Shown: piece by piece, positions 18,119 to 26,306 of the stretch | How positions within the stretch are numbered: the stretch's first letter is position 1 | How the letters are laid out: each line of letters begins with the position of its first letter | Translations under genes and position numbers: made by a program | Notes under the pieces: generated by a model | What the model was told of the DNA's origin: nothing | The model's database searches: none | The model's input: the letters and a program-made list of their open reading frames with translations, nothing else | Source: DASXKD01 sp963762735 | GTDB lineage: Bacteria; Actinomycetota; Actinomycetes; Streptosporangiales; Streptosporangiaceae | Assembly (NCBI GenBank): GCA_963762735.1 | Contig: CAVXMG010000038.1 | Span: 32,078-96,077 of the forward strand | Length of the DNA stretch: 64,000 nucleotides | Direction of reading: 5' to 3'

Positions 18119-19383
18119 CCGCAACAGCCACTTTCTCCCGGCTGGCCCCGGGCCCCGCCCGGTCGGCCGCGCCACCGCCCCAGCCAGCCGTTCCCCCGGT
18201 CCCGGCCGGTACCGCCGCCTGGGCCCGGGCCCGCATCGCGCGGGCCCTGCTGCACCGGGCCGCGGGCCGGCTGCCGATCCGCGTCCAGGCGCCGGACGGC
18301 AGCGCGTCCGGCGTCGGCGGCCCTGGCGCCCCGGCCCTGGTGATCCAGCGCCAGGACGCCTTCTACCGGCGACTTGGCGCCGGCACGGCCGGGCTGGCCG
18401 AGGGCTACATGGCGGGCGACTGGATCTGTGCCGACCCGGTCGGCCTGTTCACCGTGTTCGCCGAGCACGTCGCGACGATCGTGCCGCGCCCGCTCCAGGC
18501 GCTGCGCCGCATGTACATCCCGAGGGGGCCGGCCGCGGAGGAGGCCACCGTCCAGGGCGCCCGGCGCAACATCGAGCGGCACTACGACCTGTCCGATGAC
18601 CTGTTCGCGCTGTTCTTGGATCCAACGATGACCTATTCGAGCGCGCTGTTCGCTCCCGGCGACACACTCGCCGACGCGCAGCGCCGCAAGATCGACACGT
18701 TGCTTGACCGCACCGGGACCGGCCCGGGCACCGCCGTGCTGGAGATCGGCACCGGCTGGGGGGAACTGGCGGTCCGCGCCGCGGCCCGCGGTGCCCGGGT
18801 GACCACGCTGACGGTCTCACCTGCCCAGTGCGTCGCGGCCAGGCGGCGGGCCGCCGAGGCCGGGCTGGCCGGCCGGGTCGATGTCCAGTTGCGCGACTAC
18901 CGCGAGGCCACCGGACACTACGACGTGATCCTGTCCGTGGAGATGATCGAGGCGGTGGGCGAGCGGTACTGGCCCGCCTACTTCACCGCGATCGACCGGC
19001 TGCTCGCCCCGGGCGGGCGCGCCGGGCTCCAGACGATCACCATGCCGCACGACCGGATGCTGGCCACCCGGGGCGGCCATACCTGGATCCACAAGTACAT
19101 CTTTCCGGGCGGCCAGATCCCGTCCGTGCAGGCGATCACCGACGTGCTGCGGGACCGCACCAGTCTGCGCGTCAGCGCCGACTTCCCGATGGGGCCGCAC
19201 TACGCGCGCACCCTGCACGAGTGGCGCGGGCAGTTCACCGACGCCGTCGGCGCGGTGTCCGAACTCGGGTTCGGCCCGGTGTTCCAGCGCATGTGGGACC
19301 TGTACCTGGCCTACTCCGAGGCCGGTTTCCGTGCCGGGTACCTCGATGTCCACCAGCTTGTGCTGGAACGGAGCGCGCCGTGA
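18115..19383 (+). CDS. Cyclopropane-fatty-acyl-phospholipid synthase family SAM methyltransferase
   Basis: 422 residues. A variable Pro/Ala-rich N-terminus leads into the CFA-synthase core: AEGYMAGDWICADP, NIERHYDLSDDLFALFLDPTM, TYSSALF, SAM-binding VLEIGTGWGELA and ILSVEMIEAVGERYW, ending in LHEWRGQF and the C-terminal helical cap. Such enzymes methylate unsaturated acyl chains of membrane phospholipids, giving cyclopropane, 10-methyl or methylated intermediates. Third gene of the probably light-controlled operon. Confidence 0.9.
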   Translation: MTATATFSRLAPGPARSAAPPPQPAVPPVPAGTAAWARARIARALLHRAAGRLPIRVQAPDGSASGVGGPGAPALVIQRQDAFYRRLGAGTAGLAEGYMAGDWICADPVGLFTVFAEHVATIVPRPLQALRRMYIPRGPAAEEATVQGARRNIERHYDLSDDLFALFLDPTMTYSSALFAPGDTLADAQRRKIDTLLDRTGTGPGTAVLEIGTGWGELAVRAAARGARVTTLTVSPAQCVAARRRAAEAGLAGRVDVQLRDYREATGHYDVILSVEMIEAVGERYWPAYFTAIDRLLAPGGRAGLQTITMPHDRMLATRGGHTWIHKYIFPGGQIPSVQAITDVLRDRTSLRVSADFPMGPHYARTLHEWRGQFTDAVGAVSELGFGPVFQRMWDLYLAYSEAGFRAGYLDVHQLVLERSAP

Positions 19384-20726
19384 CCGTCTCGGTGATGGTG
19401 TTCACCAGGGACCTGCGGCTCGCCGACAACCCGGCGCTCACCGCGGCGGCCCGGGCCGGTGCCGTGGTCCCGCTGTTCGTCTGGGACCAGCAGATCCTGG
19501 GCGCAGCGGGCGGGAACGCCAGCCGGCTCGGCTTCCTGCTTGACTCGCTCCGCGACCTGGACGCTGGCCTGCGGAAGGCCGGCGGTGCCCTCGTGTCGCG
19601 GACGGGCCCCTGGGCCAAGACGGTGATCGAGACCGCGCGGTCGGCCGGGGCCGCCCGCATCCACCTGGCCGCGGACGTTTCCGGCTACGCGGCCGCGCGG
19701 CTTGAGACGCTGCGGCGGGCGGCCGAGGGCACCGGCATCGCGGTGGCCTGCCATCCCGGCATCACCGCGGTCGAACCGGCCGCGGTCCGCGGCGCGGGCG
19801 GCGGTGCCTACCAGGTCTTCACGCCGTACTACCGGCGCTGGCTGGCGGTCCCCTGGCGGCGCGTGCTGCCCGCCCCGGCCCGGATCACACTGGCCGACGG
19901 CATCACGCCGGGGCGGCTCCCGCGGCTGGGTGACCTGTCCGCCGCCCCGCGCGCGGCGGACCTGCTCCCCGGGGGTGAGCCGGCGGGCCTGGCCCGGCTG
20001 GCCGCCTGGAGCGCCGGGTACCTGGCCGGCTATGACCGCCGCCACGACGACCTGGCCGCGGACGCCACCTCCCGGCTCTCGGCGTACGTGCATTTCGGCT
20101 GCGTCTCCCCGCTGGCACTGGCGACCGATATGCGCGCGCGGCCCGGTGGCGCGGCGTTCGTCCGCCAGGTCGCCTGGCGGGACTTCTTCTGCCAGCTGCT
20201 CGCCTCCCGGCCGGACGCGGCCCGGCGGGACTACCGCGGCCGCGGCGACGACTGGCGGGACGACCCGGACGGGCTGGCCGCCTGGCAGCAGGGCCGGACC
20301 GGCTATCCGGTGGTGGATGCGGCCATGCGGCAGCTTGCCAGGGAGGGGTTCATGCACAACCGGGCCCGCATGATCGTCGCCTCGTTCCTGACCAAAGACC
20401 TCTACATCGACTGGCGGGCCGGGGCGGCGCACTTCATGCGGCACCTGGTGGACGCCGACGTAGCCTGCAACCAGCTCAACTGGCAGTGGGTGGCGGGCAC
20501 CGGCACCGACACCAACCGGCACCGCGTGTTCAACCCCACCCTGCAGGGCCGGCGTTTCGACCCGGCCGGCGAGTACGTCCGCCGGTACCTGCCCGAGCTT
20601 GCCGGGCTCCCGGCCGCGGTGGTCCACGACCCGGATCCGGCCACCAGGCGGCAGCGGGGCTATCCGGAACCGATCGTCGACCACCGGGAGGCGATCGCCG
20701 CCTACCGGGCCGGGCGGCGCGGCTAG
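19380..20726 (+). CDS. phr: Deoxyribodipyrimidine photolyase, class I type
   Basis: 448 residues. The N-terminal antenna domain (VMVFTRDLRLADNPAL) is followed by the FAD-binding domain: YVHFGCVSP, RQVAWRDFFCQLL, TGYPVVDAAMRQL, GFMHNRARMIVASFL, then DADVACNQLNWQWVAGTGTD. These are the class I photolyase/cryptochrome signatures, with Asn/Trp/Asp positions that contact FAD and the dimer. It repairs UV-induced pyrimidine dimers using light. GTG 19380 overlaps the CFA gene stop. Its place at the end of a LitR-linked operon fits light induction. Confidence 0.93.
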   Translation: MTVSVMVFTRDLRLADNPALTAAARAGAVVPLFVWDQQILGAAGGNASRLGFLLDSLRDLDAGLRKAGGALVSRTGPWAKTVIETARSAGAARIHLAADVSGYAAARLETLRRAAEGTGIAVACHPGITAVEPAAVRGAGGGAYQVFTPYYRRWLAVPWRRVLPAPARITLADGITPGRLPRLGDLSAAPRAADLLPGGEPAGLARLAAWSAGYLAGYDRRHDDLAADATSRLSAYVHFGCVSPLALATDMRARPGGAAFVRQVAWRDFFCQLLASRPDAARRDYRGRGDDWRDDPDGLAAWQQGRTGYPVVDAAMRQLAREGFMHNRARMIVASFLTKDLYIDWRAGAAHFMRHLVDADVACNQLNWQWVAGTGTDTNRHRVFNPTLQGRRFDPAGEYVRRYLPELAGLPAAVVHDPDPATRRQRGYPEPIVDHREAIAAYRAGRRG

Positions 20727-20738
20727 TCCTCGCTGGTC

Positions 20739-20767
20739 CCGGGCGTCCTTCAGCCAAGGTCGCCCGG
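20739..20767. terminator. Hairpin between convergent photolyase and hydrolase genes
   Basis: CCGGGCG-T-CCTT, loop CAGCC, AAGG-T-CGCCCGG: an 11-bp stem with one T-T mismatch and a 5-nt loop, 13 bases after the photolyase stop and 15 before the convergent hydrolase stop. No long T-run, as is common in actinomycetes; it could serve both strands. Confidence 0.6.
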
Positions 20768-20781
20768 ACCTGGCTTGCCGG

Positions 20782-21579
20782 TCAGGCGGCCGCGCCGCGG
20801 TCGTCCAGGGAGCCGAGGAACTCGGCGATCGCGGCGGCGATCTGCGGCGCGGCGCGGCGCGGCAGGTGATGACCGGGCCCGTCCAGCATCATGACGCGGG
20901 CGTCGGGCAGGGCGGCGGCGAGCCGCTGGGTGGACCGGACCGGGACGATCATGTCGTGCGGGTCGGCGACCAGCAGGACCGGCTGGGTCACGGCCGGGAG
21001 CGACGCGGTGAGGCCGCCAAGCTCGCGGACCAGCGCGCGCTGCTCGGCGAGGAAGCTGCGCCACAGCGGCCCGTGATCGTGACGTGCGCCGGCCCAGATC
21101 TGCCAGTTCACGGCCTGATCCGGGCTCAGCGGCCGACGGTGCACCCGGCGCGCCGCGGCCAGTACCGTGCGGGCGAACCAGGGGGTCAGCCACCACGCCC
21201 CCAGCGCGGAGAGCTCACCGCTGACCGGTGCCGCGAGCACCCAGTCCGCCCAGGTCAGGCAGCCCGGGCCGACGCTGGCCAGCAACACAAGGGCCTCGAC
21301 CCGCTCGGGTGCCAGCCGGGCCGTGGCCAGCGCGACGCCGCCGCCGTAGGAGTGGCCCACCAGCACCGCGCGGTCGATGCCGCAGCCGTCCAGTTCGGCC
21401 ACGACCGCGCGAGCACCGGCCGCAAAGCCCCCGGCCGGCTGCGGGCTCGCCCCGTACCCCGGCCGGTCCGGCGCAAGGACGCCCAGGCCGTCCGGCAGCC
21501 GGTCGGCGACCTGCTGCCAGTCCGCTCCCGAACCCGGTTGACCATGAAGCAGCACAACCCAGCGCTCGCTCACACTCAT
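20782..21579 (-). CDS. Alpha/beta-fold hydrolase
   Basis: 265 residues: LLHGQPGSGADW oxyanion region, DRPGYGAS, nucleophile elbow G-H-S-Y-G-G, catalytic Asp candidate in VADPHDMIVP and His in GPGHHLPRR. A classical soluble alpha/beta hydrolase (haloperoxidase/esterase/epoxide-hydrolase-like); the substrate cannot be told. I chose ATG 21579 because the protein homology starts there; the frame is open further upstream with no domain character. Convergent with the photolyase gene. Confidence 0.85.
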   Translation of the reverse strand: MSVSERWVVLLHGQPGSGADWQQVADRLPDGLGVLAPDRPGYGASPQPAGGFAAGARAVVAELDGCGIDRAVLVGHSYGGGVALATARLAPERVEALVLLASVGPGCLTWADWVLAAPVSGELSALGAWWLTPWFARTVLAAARRVHRRPLSPDQAVNWQIWAGARHDHGPLWRSFLAEQRALVRELGGLTASLPAVTQPVLLVADPHDMIVPVRSTQRLAAALPDARVMMLDGPGHHLPRRAAPQIAAAIAEFLGSLDDRGAAA

Positions 21580-21727
21580 GAGCCTAAATCGCCATCTGCG
21601 GCCAAAGAATAGGCCGCATGCAGGAGAAGCGAATCCCCGAACTTCGCATAAATGGACATTACCGGACCAAGTCGGGTTGTCGCGACGCGCCACGCCGTGC
21701 CCCGGAGACCTCATTCCGGGCTCTTGT

Positions 21728-21744
21728 GGTAACGCCGGGTTACC
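21728..21744. promoter_or_regulatory. Perfect palindrome GGTAAC-N5-GTTACC
   Basis: Six-base arms with a five-base spacer, 58 bases upstream of the ATG of the small gene at 21803. It has the size and symmetry of a repressor half-site pair; the regulator is unknown. Confidence 0.45.
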
Positions 21745-21802
21745 TTAGGAAATGTGTCCGGATGCGAAGTTCCGCCGCCAGCCCCCGGCGATCGAAGGCC
21801 GC

Positions 21803-22009
21803 ATGACGTCTGTGGATGACGCCGCCAAGCGCAAGGCGGCCCCGGCCGATCACGCCGGCAGCGTGTTGTGCCGCCTGTTGATCGCCCACCCCGAGGTCGT
21901 CGACATCGAAATACTCGGCCAGCTGGACCTGCCCGAAGGGATCATCTACTCGCTGGGCGTCATGCTGCCCGACGGCAGGGAACTGCTCATCGACGTCGGG
22001 GACGTCTGA
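21803..22009 (+). CDS. Small acidic protein, unknown
   Basis: 68 residues, acidic. Central segment VLCRLLIAHPEVVDIEIL followed by LDLPEGIIYSLGVMLPDGRELLIDVGDV, so probably one helix and a small sheet, with no membrane segment. ATG 21803 has GAAGG five bases upstream; an upstream ATG at 21752 in the same frame lacks one. A strong hairpin follows the stop. Not recognised. Confidence 0.6.
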   Translation: MTSVDDAAKRKAAPADHAGSVLCRLLIAHPEVVDIEILGQLDLPEGIIYSLGVMLPDGRELLIDVGDV

Positions 22010-22036
22010 CCGGTGGTGCGGCACAGCAAACGGCCA

Positions 22037-22072
22037 GGGCCGGGCCACGAAGCGGTCTTCGCGGCCCGGCCC
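22037..22072. terminator. Strong hairpin between two convergent genes
   Basis: A 16-bp stem (22037-22052 with 22057-22072) closed by the tetraloop CGGT, with a single mismatch (A22047 against C22062). It starts 28 bases after one stop and ends 11 bases before the convergent stop, so it probably ends transcription in both directions. Confidence 0.78.
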
Positions 22073-22082
22073 GTGGCTCACC

Positions 22083-23783
22083 TCAGCACTTCGTCGGGTT
22101 TGGCAGCACCGCGCTCGCGAGGTCGAGCTGGCCCTTGAAGAACCCGTGCTCGACCAGGTGGGCGTACTGCTGGTCGCCGCCGAACCTGTTGCCGTTGTTC
22201 ATGTGGCCGAACTCCCACACGCACTTCCCGCCGACCTTGGCCTGCGTGTAGTACGGGTAGAAGTGCCCGGGACCGTTCGGCGGCGGGACCGCGCAGCCCT
22301 GCGGGTTCTGCGGCACGCAGGTGGTGATCTCGCTGGCGGGTGCGTCGGTCTCGAACTGGATGCCCGAGTACCTGGCCCCGCCCGTGGTCGGCTGCTGTTG
22401 CAGGAACGGTGACGGGAACGGGCCCGCCTTCAGCGAGTTGGGGAAGTCGGGGTAGTAGTCCGTGCCGTCGAAGTCCAGGTCACCGTTCTGCGTGAAGTCG
22501 TCCAGGCAGCCGGTGACCAGGTTGGGCGGCGTGTTGAGGCTGCCGTGGGTGTCCCCCTTCTTGTAGCAGAGCGCGTCCGTGGGCTCCTGACCGCCCTGGG
22601 TGGGATCGGGGGGCCCGGCGGCCTCGTAGGCGCCGTGACATTCCAGCCAGCTCGTGTCGGTGACCCCCGGCGCGAGCTGGAGGGAGATCTTGCCGGTGAC
22701 CTTGCTGCACGGCTCGAAGTGGCCGATCTCGAACTGGTTGAGGATGCCACTCAGCAGCACCGACCACCCGATCGAGTTCTGCGACCTGGCGGTGTTGAAC
22801 AGCGGCTGGAAGTTGAACGGGGCGCCGGCGCAGCTGAAGAAGTTGGTGTTCATGAAGCCGTTGGCGCCCGAGGCGACCATGAAGCCGCTCTGCCCGGTGG
22901 TCAGGTCGCTGATCTGGACCTTGAACGCGCGCTTCCCGCCGCCGATGCTCGCGTCCCACATGTGCGTGCGCACCATGTCGCCTGGGTTCATCATCAGCGT
23001 CTGGCTGTTGGGCGTCAGCGTCGACAGGTCGGAAAGCTGCGGGCTCGGCGGGCCGGCGGGCACGCCGTTGCGCTGGATGAAGGCGAAGTTCACCGGCTCT
23101 TCGCAGTTTGTGTTTAGGTGCCCGGCGTTGTCGGCCTCGAGCGAGTCGATGGTGAGTGCCGCGCACCACTGGGTGTTGTTACAGCTCACCGAGTCGGCGA
23201 ACGGCGCGAAGCCGGGCGGGTAGAACTGCATCTCCATGAACGCCCCGCCGCCGCCGGGGAAGACGCCGTGGGGGGCGTTGCTGTCGCTGTTCGGTACGCA
23301 CTTGGTCTGCGGGTACGACTTCGGGTCGCACATGCTCATCCCGAACCACGGCGCGACGCTCAGCTCGAACCAGTGGGTGACGTCATGGCCGGGATGGCTG
23401 GTCGTCGGCATGGCCTTCGGGTCCATCGGGAGGCGCTCGGTGAACGACACGTTGTTGCCCGAACCCGGCCGCTTGGAGATGAAGCGGATGGACGGCTCGT
23501 CGTGGCCGATGTAGTGGCCGTTGTCGAAGAAGCGGGGGTAGCCGTTTATGCCGCGGATGTCTGTGCAGGCCAGCTTGCGCGTGAGCGCTTTCTGGATCTT
23601 GCTGTAGCCGTTGCAGTCGAGCAGCCCGGTGGCTTTGGGGCGGACACCGCCCTTGGCCGCCGCTGGCGCCGCGCTGGCCGTCATCCCGAACAGGGACTGA
23701 CTCGCGACCAGCGCCACCGTTGCGGCGGCTCCCACCATCCCGATCGACCATGTCCGCCAGTGACCATTGATGCTCCCGGCCAT
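22083..23783 (-). CDS. Large secreted protein of unknown function
   Basis: 566 residues. A signal peptide (WSIGMVGAAATVALVASQSLFG, cleavage near ASAAPA) is followed by a single long domain rich in Cys, Asn, Gly and Pro, with DCNGYSKIQKAL and DIRGINGYPRFFDNG near the start, HDVTHWFELSVAPWFG in the first third and a PYYTQAKVGGKCVWEFGHMNNGNRFGG block near the end. About a dozen Cys residues suggest disulfides. I do not recognise a catalytic motif. ATG 23783 has GAAGGGAG nine bases upstream. It stands alone, with its own AT-rich promoter region (23784-24000). Confidence 0.72.
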   Translation of the reverse strand: MAGSINGHWRTWSIGMVGAAATVALVASQSLFGMTASAAPAAAKGGVRPKATGLLDCNGYSKIQKALTRKLACTDIRGINGYPRFFDNGHYIGHDEPSIRFISKRPGSGNNVSFTERLPMDPKAMPTTSHPGHDVTHWFELSVAPWFGMSMCDPKSYPQTKCVPNSDSNAPHGVFPGGGGAFMEMQFYPPGFAPFADSVSCNNTQWCAALTIDSLEADNAGHLNTNCEEPVNFAFIQRNGVPAGPPSPQLSDLSTLTPNSQTLMMNPGDMVRTHMWDASIGGGKRAFKVQISDLTTGQSGFMVASGANGFMNTNFFSCAGAPFNFQPLFNTARSQNSIGWSVLLSGILNQFEIGHFEPCSKVTGKISLQLAPGVTDTSWLECHGAYEAAGPPDPTQGGQEPTDALCYKKGDTHGSLNTPPNLVTGCLDDFTQNGDLDFDGTDYYPDFPNSLKAGPFPSPFLQQQPTTGGARYSGIQFETDAPASEITTCVPQNPQGCAVPPPNGPGHFYPYYTQAKVGGKCVWEFGHMNNGNRFGGDQQYAHLVEHGFFKGQLDLASAVLPNPTKC

Positions 23784-24002
23784 GGCATCGCTCCCTTCGC
23801 TGGGCCCCTGCAGCTCCGCAGGGCCGTCCAGACCTGGGCACCGGCGTGGCCTAGGTACCTGTCCAGCCGGTGCCACAAGCTGATACCTAACGTGTCATCC
23901 GTAATTGCACCGCGGGTGACTCTGATTGGCCGCCGCCGGTGCAAGTCTCCCCCGCCGTCCGGAATAAGTCCACCTTTACCCTTGCAAGATTACTTTTGCT
24001 AG

Positions 24003-24914
24003 CTAAAGGTCGGGAATGCCAAGGTCCAGGTTAGGGCGTTCAATTCCGCCGTCTACCTCGAGTATCTTTCCGGTGATGTAGCCGGAGGCCGGCGAGGCGA
24101 GGAAGACCACCGCGGCCGCGACCTCCTGCGGGTCACCGATCCGGCGCAGCGGGGTCGCCTGCTCCATCTGCCTGCGCAGGCCGTCGTCGGTGAGCACGAT
24201 GTCCAGCGCCGAGGTCGCGGCGGCACCGACGGCGATCGCGTTGACCCGGATCCGGGGGGCGAGGTCGGCGGCGGCCAGCCGGGTGTAATGCGCCAGGGCC
24301 GCCTTGGCCGTGCCATAGGCCAGGTAACCGCGGCCCGCGGTCCGGCCTACGGCCGAGGAGATGTTGATCACCGCGCTGGCCGGTGCCCGCTCCGCTTCAC
24401 CTGCCTGCGTCCCGGTTCCCTGATCGTCTGCCCCCGCAGCCACGCGCTCCCCCTCTCCCACGCCCGCCCGCACCCCTTCTCCCGGCGCCGGCACCCCTTC
24501 TCCCGCCGCCGCGAGCAGGTGCGGGACCGCTGCCTGGGTCAGGGCGTGCGCGACCGCAACATTGAAGTGGAACGCGGCCTCCAGATGCCGCGGCTTGGTC
24601 GCCTGGAACGGCCGCGGCATCGCACCGCCAACGTTGTTGACCACGATGTCCAGCCGCCCGAAGGCATCGGCCGCGGCGGCAGCCAGCGCCGCGGCGGCGT
24701 CGGTGTCACTCAGGTCCGCGGGGATCACGAGGGCGCGGCGGCCGGCCGCCTCCACCTGGGCCGCGACCCCGGCCAGTTGGTCCGCGCTGCGCGCGCTGAT
24801 CACCACGTCCGCCCCGGCCTGGGCCAGGGCCACCGCAGCGGCCGCGCCCAGCCCGCGGCCCGCGCCTGTCACCACGGCCACCCGCCCGGTGACACGGAAG
24901 AGATCCAGGATCAT
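24003..24914 (-). CDS. ipdF: IpdF-like short-chain dehydrogenase (steroid C/D-ring catabolism)
   Basis: 303 residues. Rossmann motif TGAGRGLGAAAA, NNVGG, catalytic Ser in INISS, Y-G-T-A-K, and a C-terminus ending PNLDLGIPDL that matches my memory of mycobacterial IpdF (Rv3559c). IpdF is a 5-hydroxy indane-propionate-CoA dehydrogenase in ring C/D breakdown (family knowledge). Between HLLAAAGEG and VINISS there is an unusual insert of about 45 Gly/Ala/Glu-rich residues with 21-base periodicity. It lies 57 bases downstream of the alcohol dehydrogenase and is probably co-transcribed from the KstR-like promoter at 26130. Confidence 0.75.
   Translation of the reverse strand: MILDLFRVTGRVAVVTGAGRGLGAAAAVALAQAGADVVISARSADQLAGVAAQVEAAGRRALVIPADLSDTDAAAALAAAAADAFGRLDIVVNNVGGAMPRPFQATKPRHLEAAFHFNVAVAHALTQAAVPHLLAAAGEGVPAPGEGVRAGVGEGERVAAGADDQGTGTQAGEAERAPASAVINISSAVGRTAGRGYLAYGTAKAALAHYTRLAAADLAPRIRVNAIAVGAAATSALDIVLTDDGLRRQMEQATPLRRIGDPQEVAAAVVFLASPASGYITGKILEVDGGIERPNLDLGIPDL
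24470..24505. repeat. 15-bp direct repeat, 21-base period, in the low-complexity insert of the ipdF-like gene
   Basis: GCACCCCTTCTCCCG occurs at 24470-24484 and 24491-24505, and a degenerate third unit lies at 24441-24462. On the coding strand this is a G-rich block with at least six runs of three or more G. It encodes G-E-G-V-type heptads that have no counterpart in the SDR fold. Confidence 0.7.
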
Positions 24915-24971
24915 GGCATGCCTCCGCGCGATAGGGGCGGGGCGGGCCCGCCCGCGGCACCGGCTCTCCGG

Positions 24972-26087
24972 TCAGAAGGCGATGACCCCGCGCAGGACGC
25001 GGCCAGCCTCGATGTCCGCGTACCCCTGGTTGACCTGATCGAGCGAGTACGTCTCGGTGATCATCTCATCCAGCTTCAGGATGCCGTCGCGGTAGAGGTT
25101 CAGCAGCCTGGGAATCTGGGTGCGGGGGCTCTCCGATCCGTAGAGGCAGCCCTTGATCTCCTTGTTCATCATGGCCAGCATGAACAGGTTGACGTCGGCC
25201 TGCGCCTGGGCGATCGGCGCCACAGATGTGATGACGCAGGTGCCGCCCTTGGCCGTCAGCGTGAGCGCCGGCTCGAGCAGGTCGCCGCGCATCACGCCGA
25301 AGGTGCAGATGACCGAGTCGCACATCTGGCCCCAGGTCAGTGCGCCGACTCCGGCGATGGCGTCGTCGAGCGAGGGATAGACGTGGGTGGCGCCGAAGCG
25401 CAGGGCCTGCTCGCGCTTGAACTCCACCGGGTCGACGGCGATGATCCGGCGCGCTCCCGCCACCCGCGCGCCCTGGACCGCGCTGATACCGACCCCGCCG
25501 ATGCCCAGGATAGCGACGGTGTCACCGGGACGGACTCCCGCGCGGTTGACCGCCGAGCCGAACCCGGTGGCGACCCCGCAGGAGACCAGCGCGACCGCGG
25601 GCCACGGGATGTCCGGAGCCACCTTGACGACCGAGGACTCGGGGAGCAGTTGCCGTTCCGCGAAGGCGCCGAGCTGCGAGAACCGCGCGACCGGCTCGCT
25701 CCCGATCCGGTGCGCCACGCGCCCATCGGTGATGATCCCGGTGTCGAAGAGCTTCATGCCCAGGTCGCACAGGAACGCCTGGCCGGCCAGGCACGACGCG
25801 CATGAGCCGCAGGAGGGGATGAACGCCATCGCGACATGGTCGCCGGGCGCCACCGACGTCACACCCTCGCCAACTACAGAGACCTCGCCGGCGCCCTCGT
25901 GACCGTTGATCACCGGGTAATGCGGGAGCGGCAGGTCACCGCTCCGCACGTGCTCGTCGGAGTGGCACATCCCGCAGGCCCGCATCTCGACCAGCACCTC
26001 GCCAGGGCCCGGCTCGTCGAGCTCAATGGTGTCGATCTTGTAGTCCTGGCCTGGTCCGTACAGCAACGCTGCACGCGCACTGATCAT
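24972..26087 (-). CDS. Zinc-dependent alcohol dehydrogenase (NDMA-dependent/AdhD-like MDR)
   Basis: 371 residues. Catalytic zinc ligands in RACGMCHSDEH and GHEGAGEV, the structural-zinc loop C-x2-C-x2-C-x-C-like in PSCGSCASCLAGQAFLC, the cofactor motif ILGIGGVGISAVQGA, and MNKEIKGCLYGSESPRTQIPRLL typical of the NDMA-dependent MDR group. ATG 26087. A KstR-like site lies 43 bases upstream. Likely oxidises a steroid or steroid side-chain alcohol, perhaps the C26 alcohol made by CYP125 (inference). First gene of the ADH-ipdF unit. Confidence 0.85.
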   Translation of the reverse strand: MISARAALLYGPGQDYKIDTIELDEPGPGEVLVEMRACGMCHSDEHVRSGDLPLPHYPVINGHEGAGEVSVVGEGVTSVAPGDHVAMAFIPSCGSCASCLAGQAFLCDLGMKLFDTGIITDGRVAHRIGSEPVARFSQLGAFAERQLLPESSVVKVAPDIPWPAVALVSCGVATGFGSAVNRAGVRPGDTVAILGIGGVGISAVQGARVAGARRIIAVDPVEFKREQALRFGATHVYPSLDDAIAGVGALTWGQMCDSVICTFGVMRGDLLEPALTLTAKGGTCVITSVAPIAQAQADVNLFMLAMMNKEIKGCLYGSESPRTQIPRLLNLYRDGILKLDEMITETYSLDQVNQGYADIEAGRVLRGVIAF

Positions 26088-26129
26088 CGCCGATGAACCC
26101 CCAAACGCGGTGGACGCTTGCGGCAATAG

Positions 26130-26143
26130 TAGAACACGTTCCA
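26130..26143. promoter_or_regulatory. KstR-like operator upstream of the alcohol dehydrogenase
   Basis: TAGAACACGTTCCA fits the KstR pattern TnnAACnnGTTnnA fully. It lies 43 bases upstream of the leftward ADH start, in the divergent region shared with the kstR2-type gene. Confidence 0.72.
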
Positions 26144-26257
26144 GTTTCGGGCAGCGGGCGGTCATGCAAGGAACACCGGCGCCGGTGAAGCAACCGTGGG
26201 CCCGGTTCCAAGGGGGTTGCATGGTCATCCCGCTGCCCTGATCGCCACCCCGGCCAA

Positions 26258-26275
26258 ACCGAGCAAGCGTTAGGG
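26258..26275. promoter_or_regulatory. KstR2-like operator upstream of the TetR regulator gene
   Basis: ACCGAGCAAGCGTTAGGG, one of three related 18-mers in the window (consensus ACCrAGCAArCGyTwGG). It lies 31 bases before the GTG of the kstR2-type gene, so autoregulation is likely. The match to the mycobacterial KstR2 motif AnCAAGnnCTTGnT is weak, about three mismatches. Confidence 0.55.
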
Positions 26276-26306
26276 AGGCAGGCCTCAGTCCTGCGATAAT
26301 GACGTC

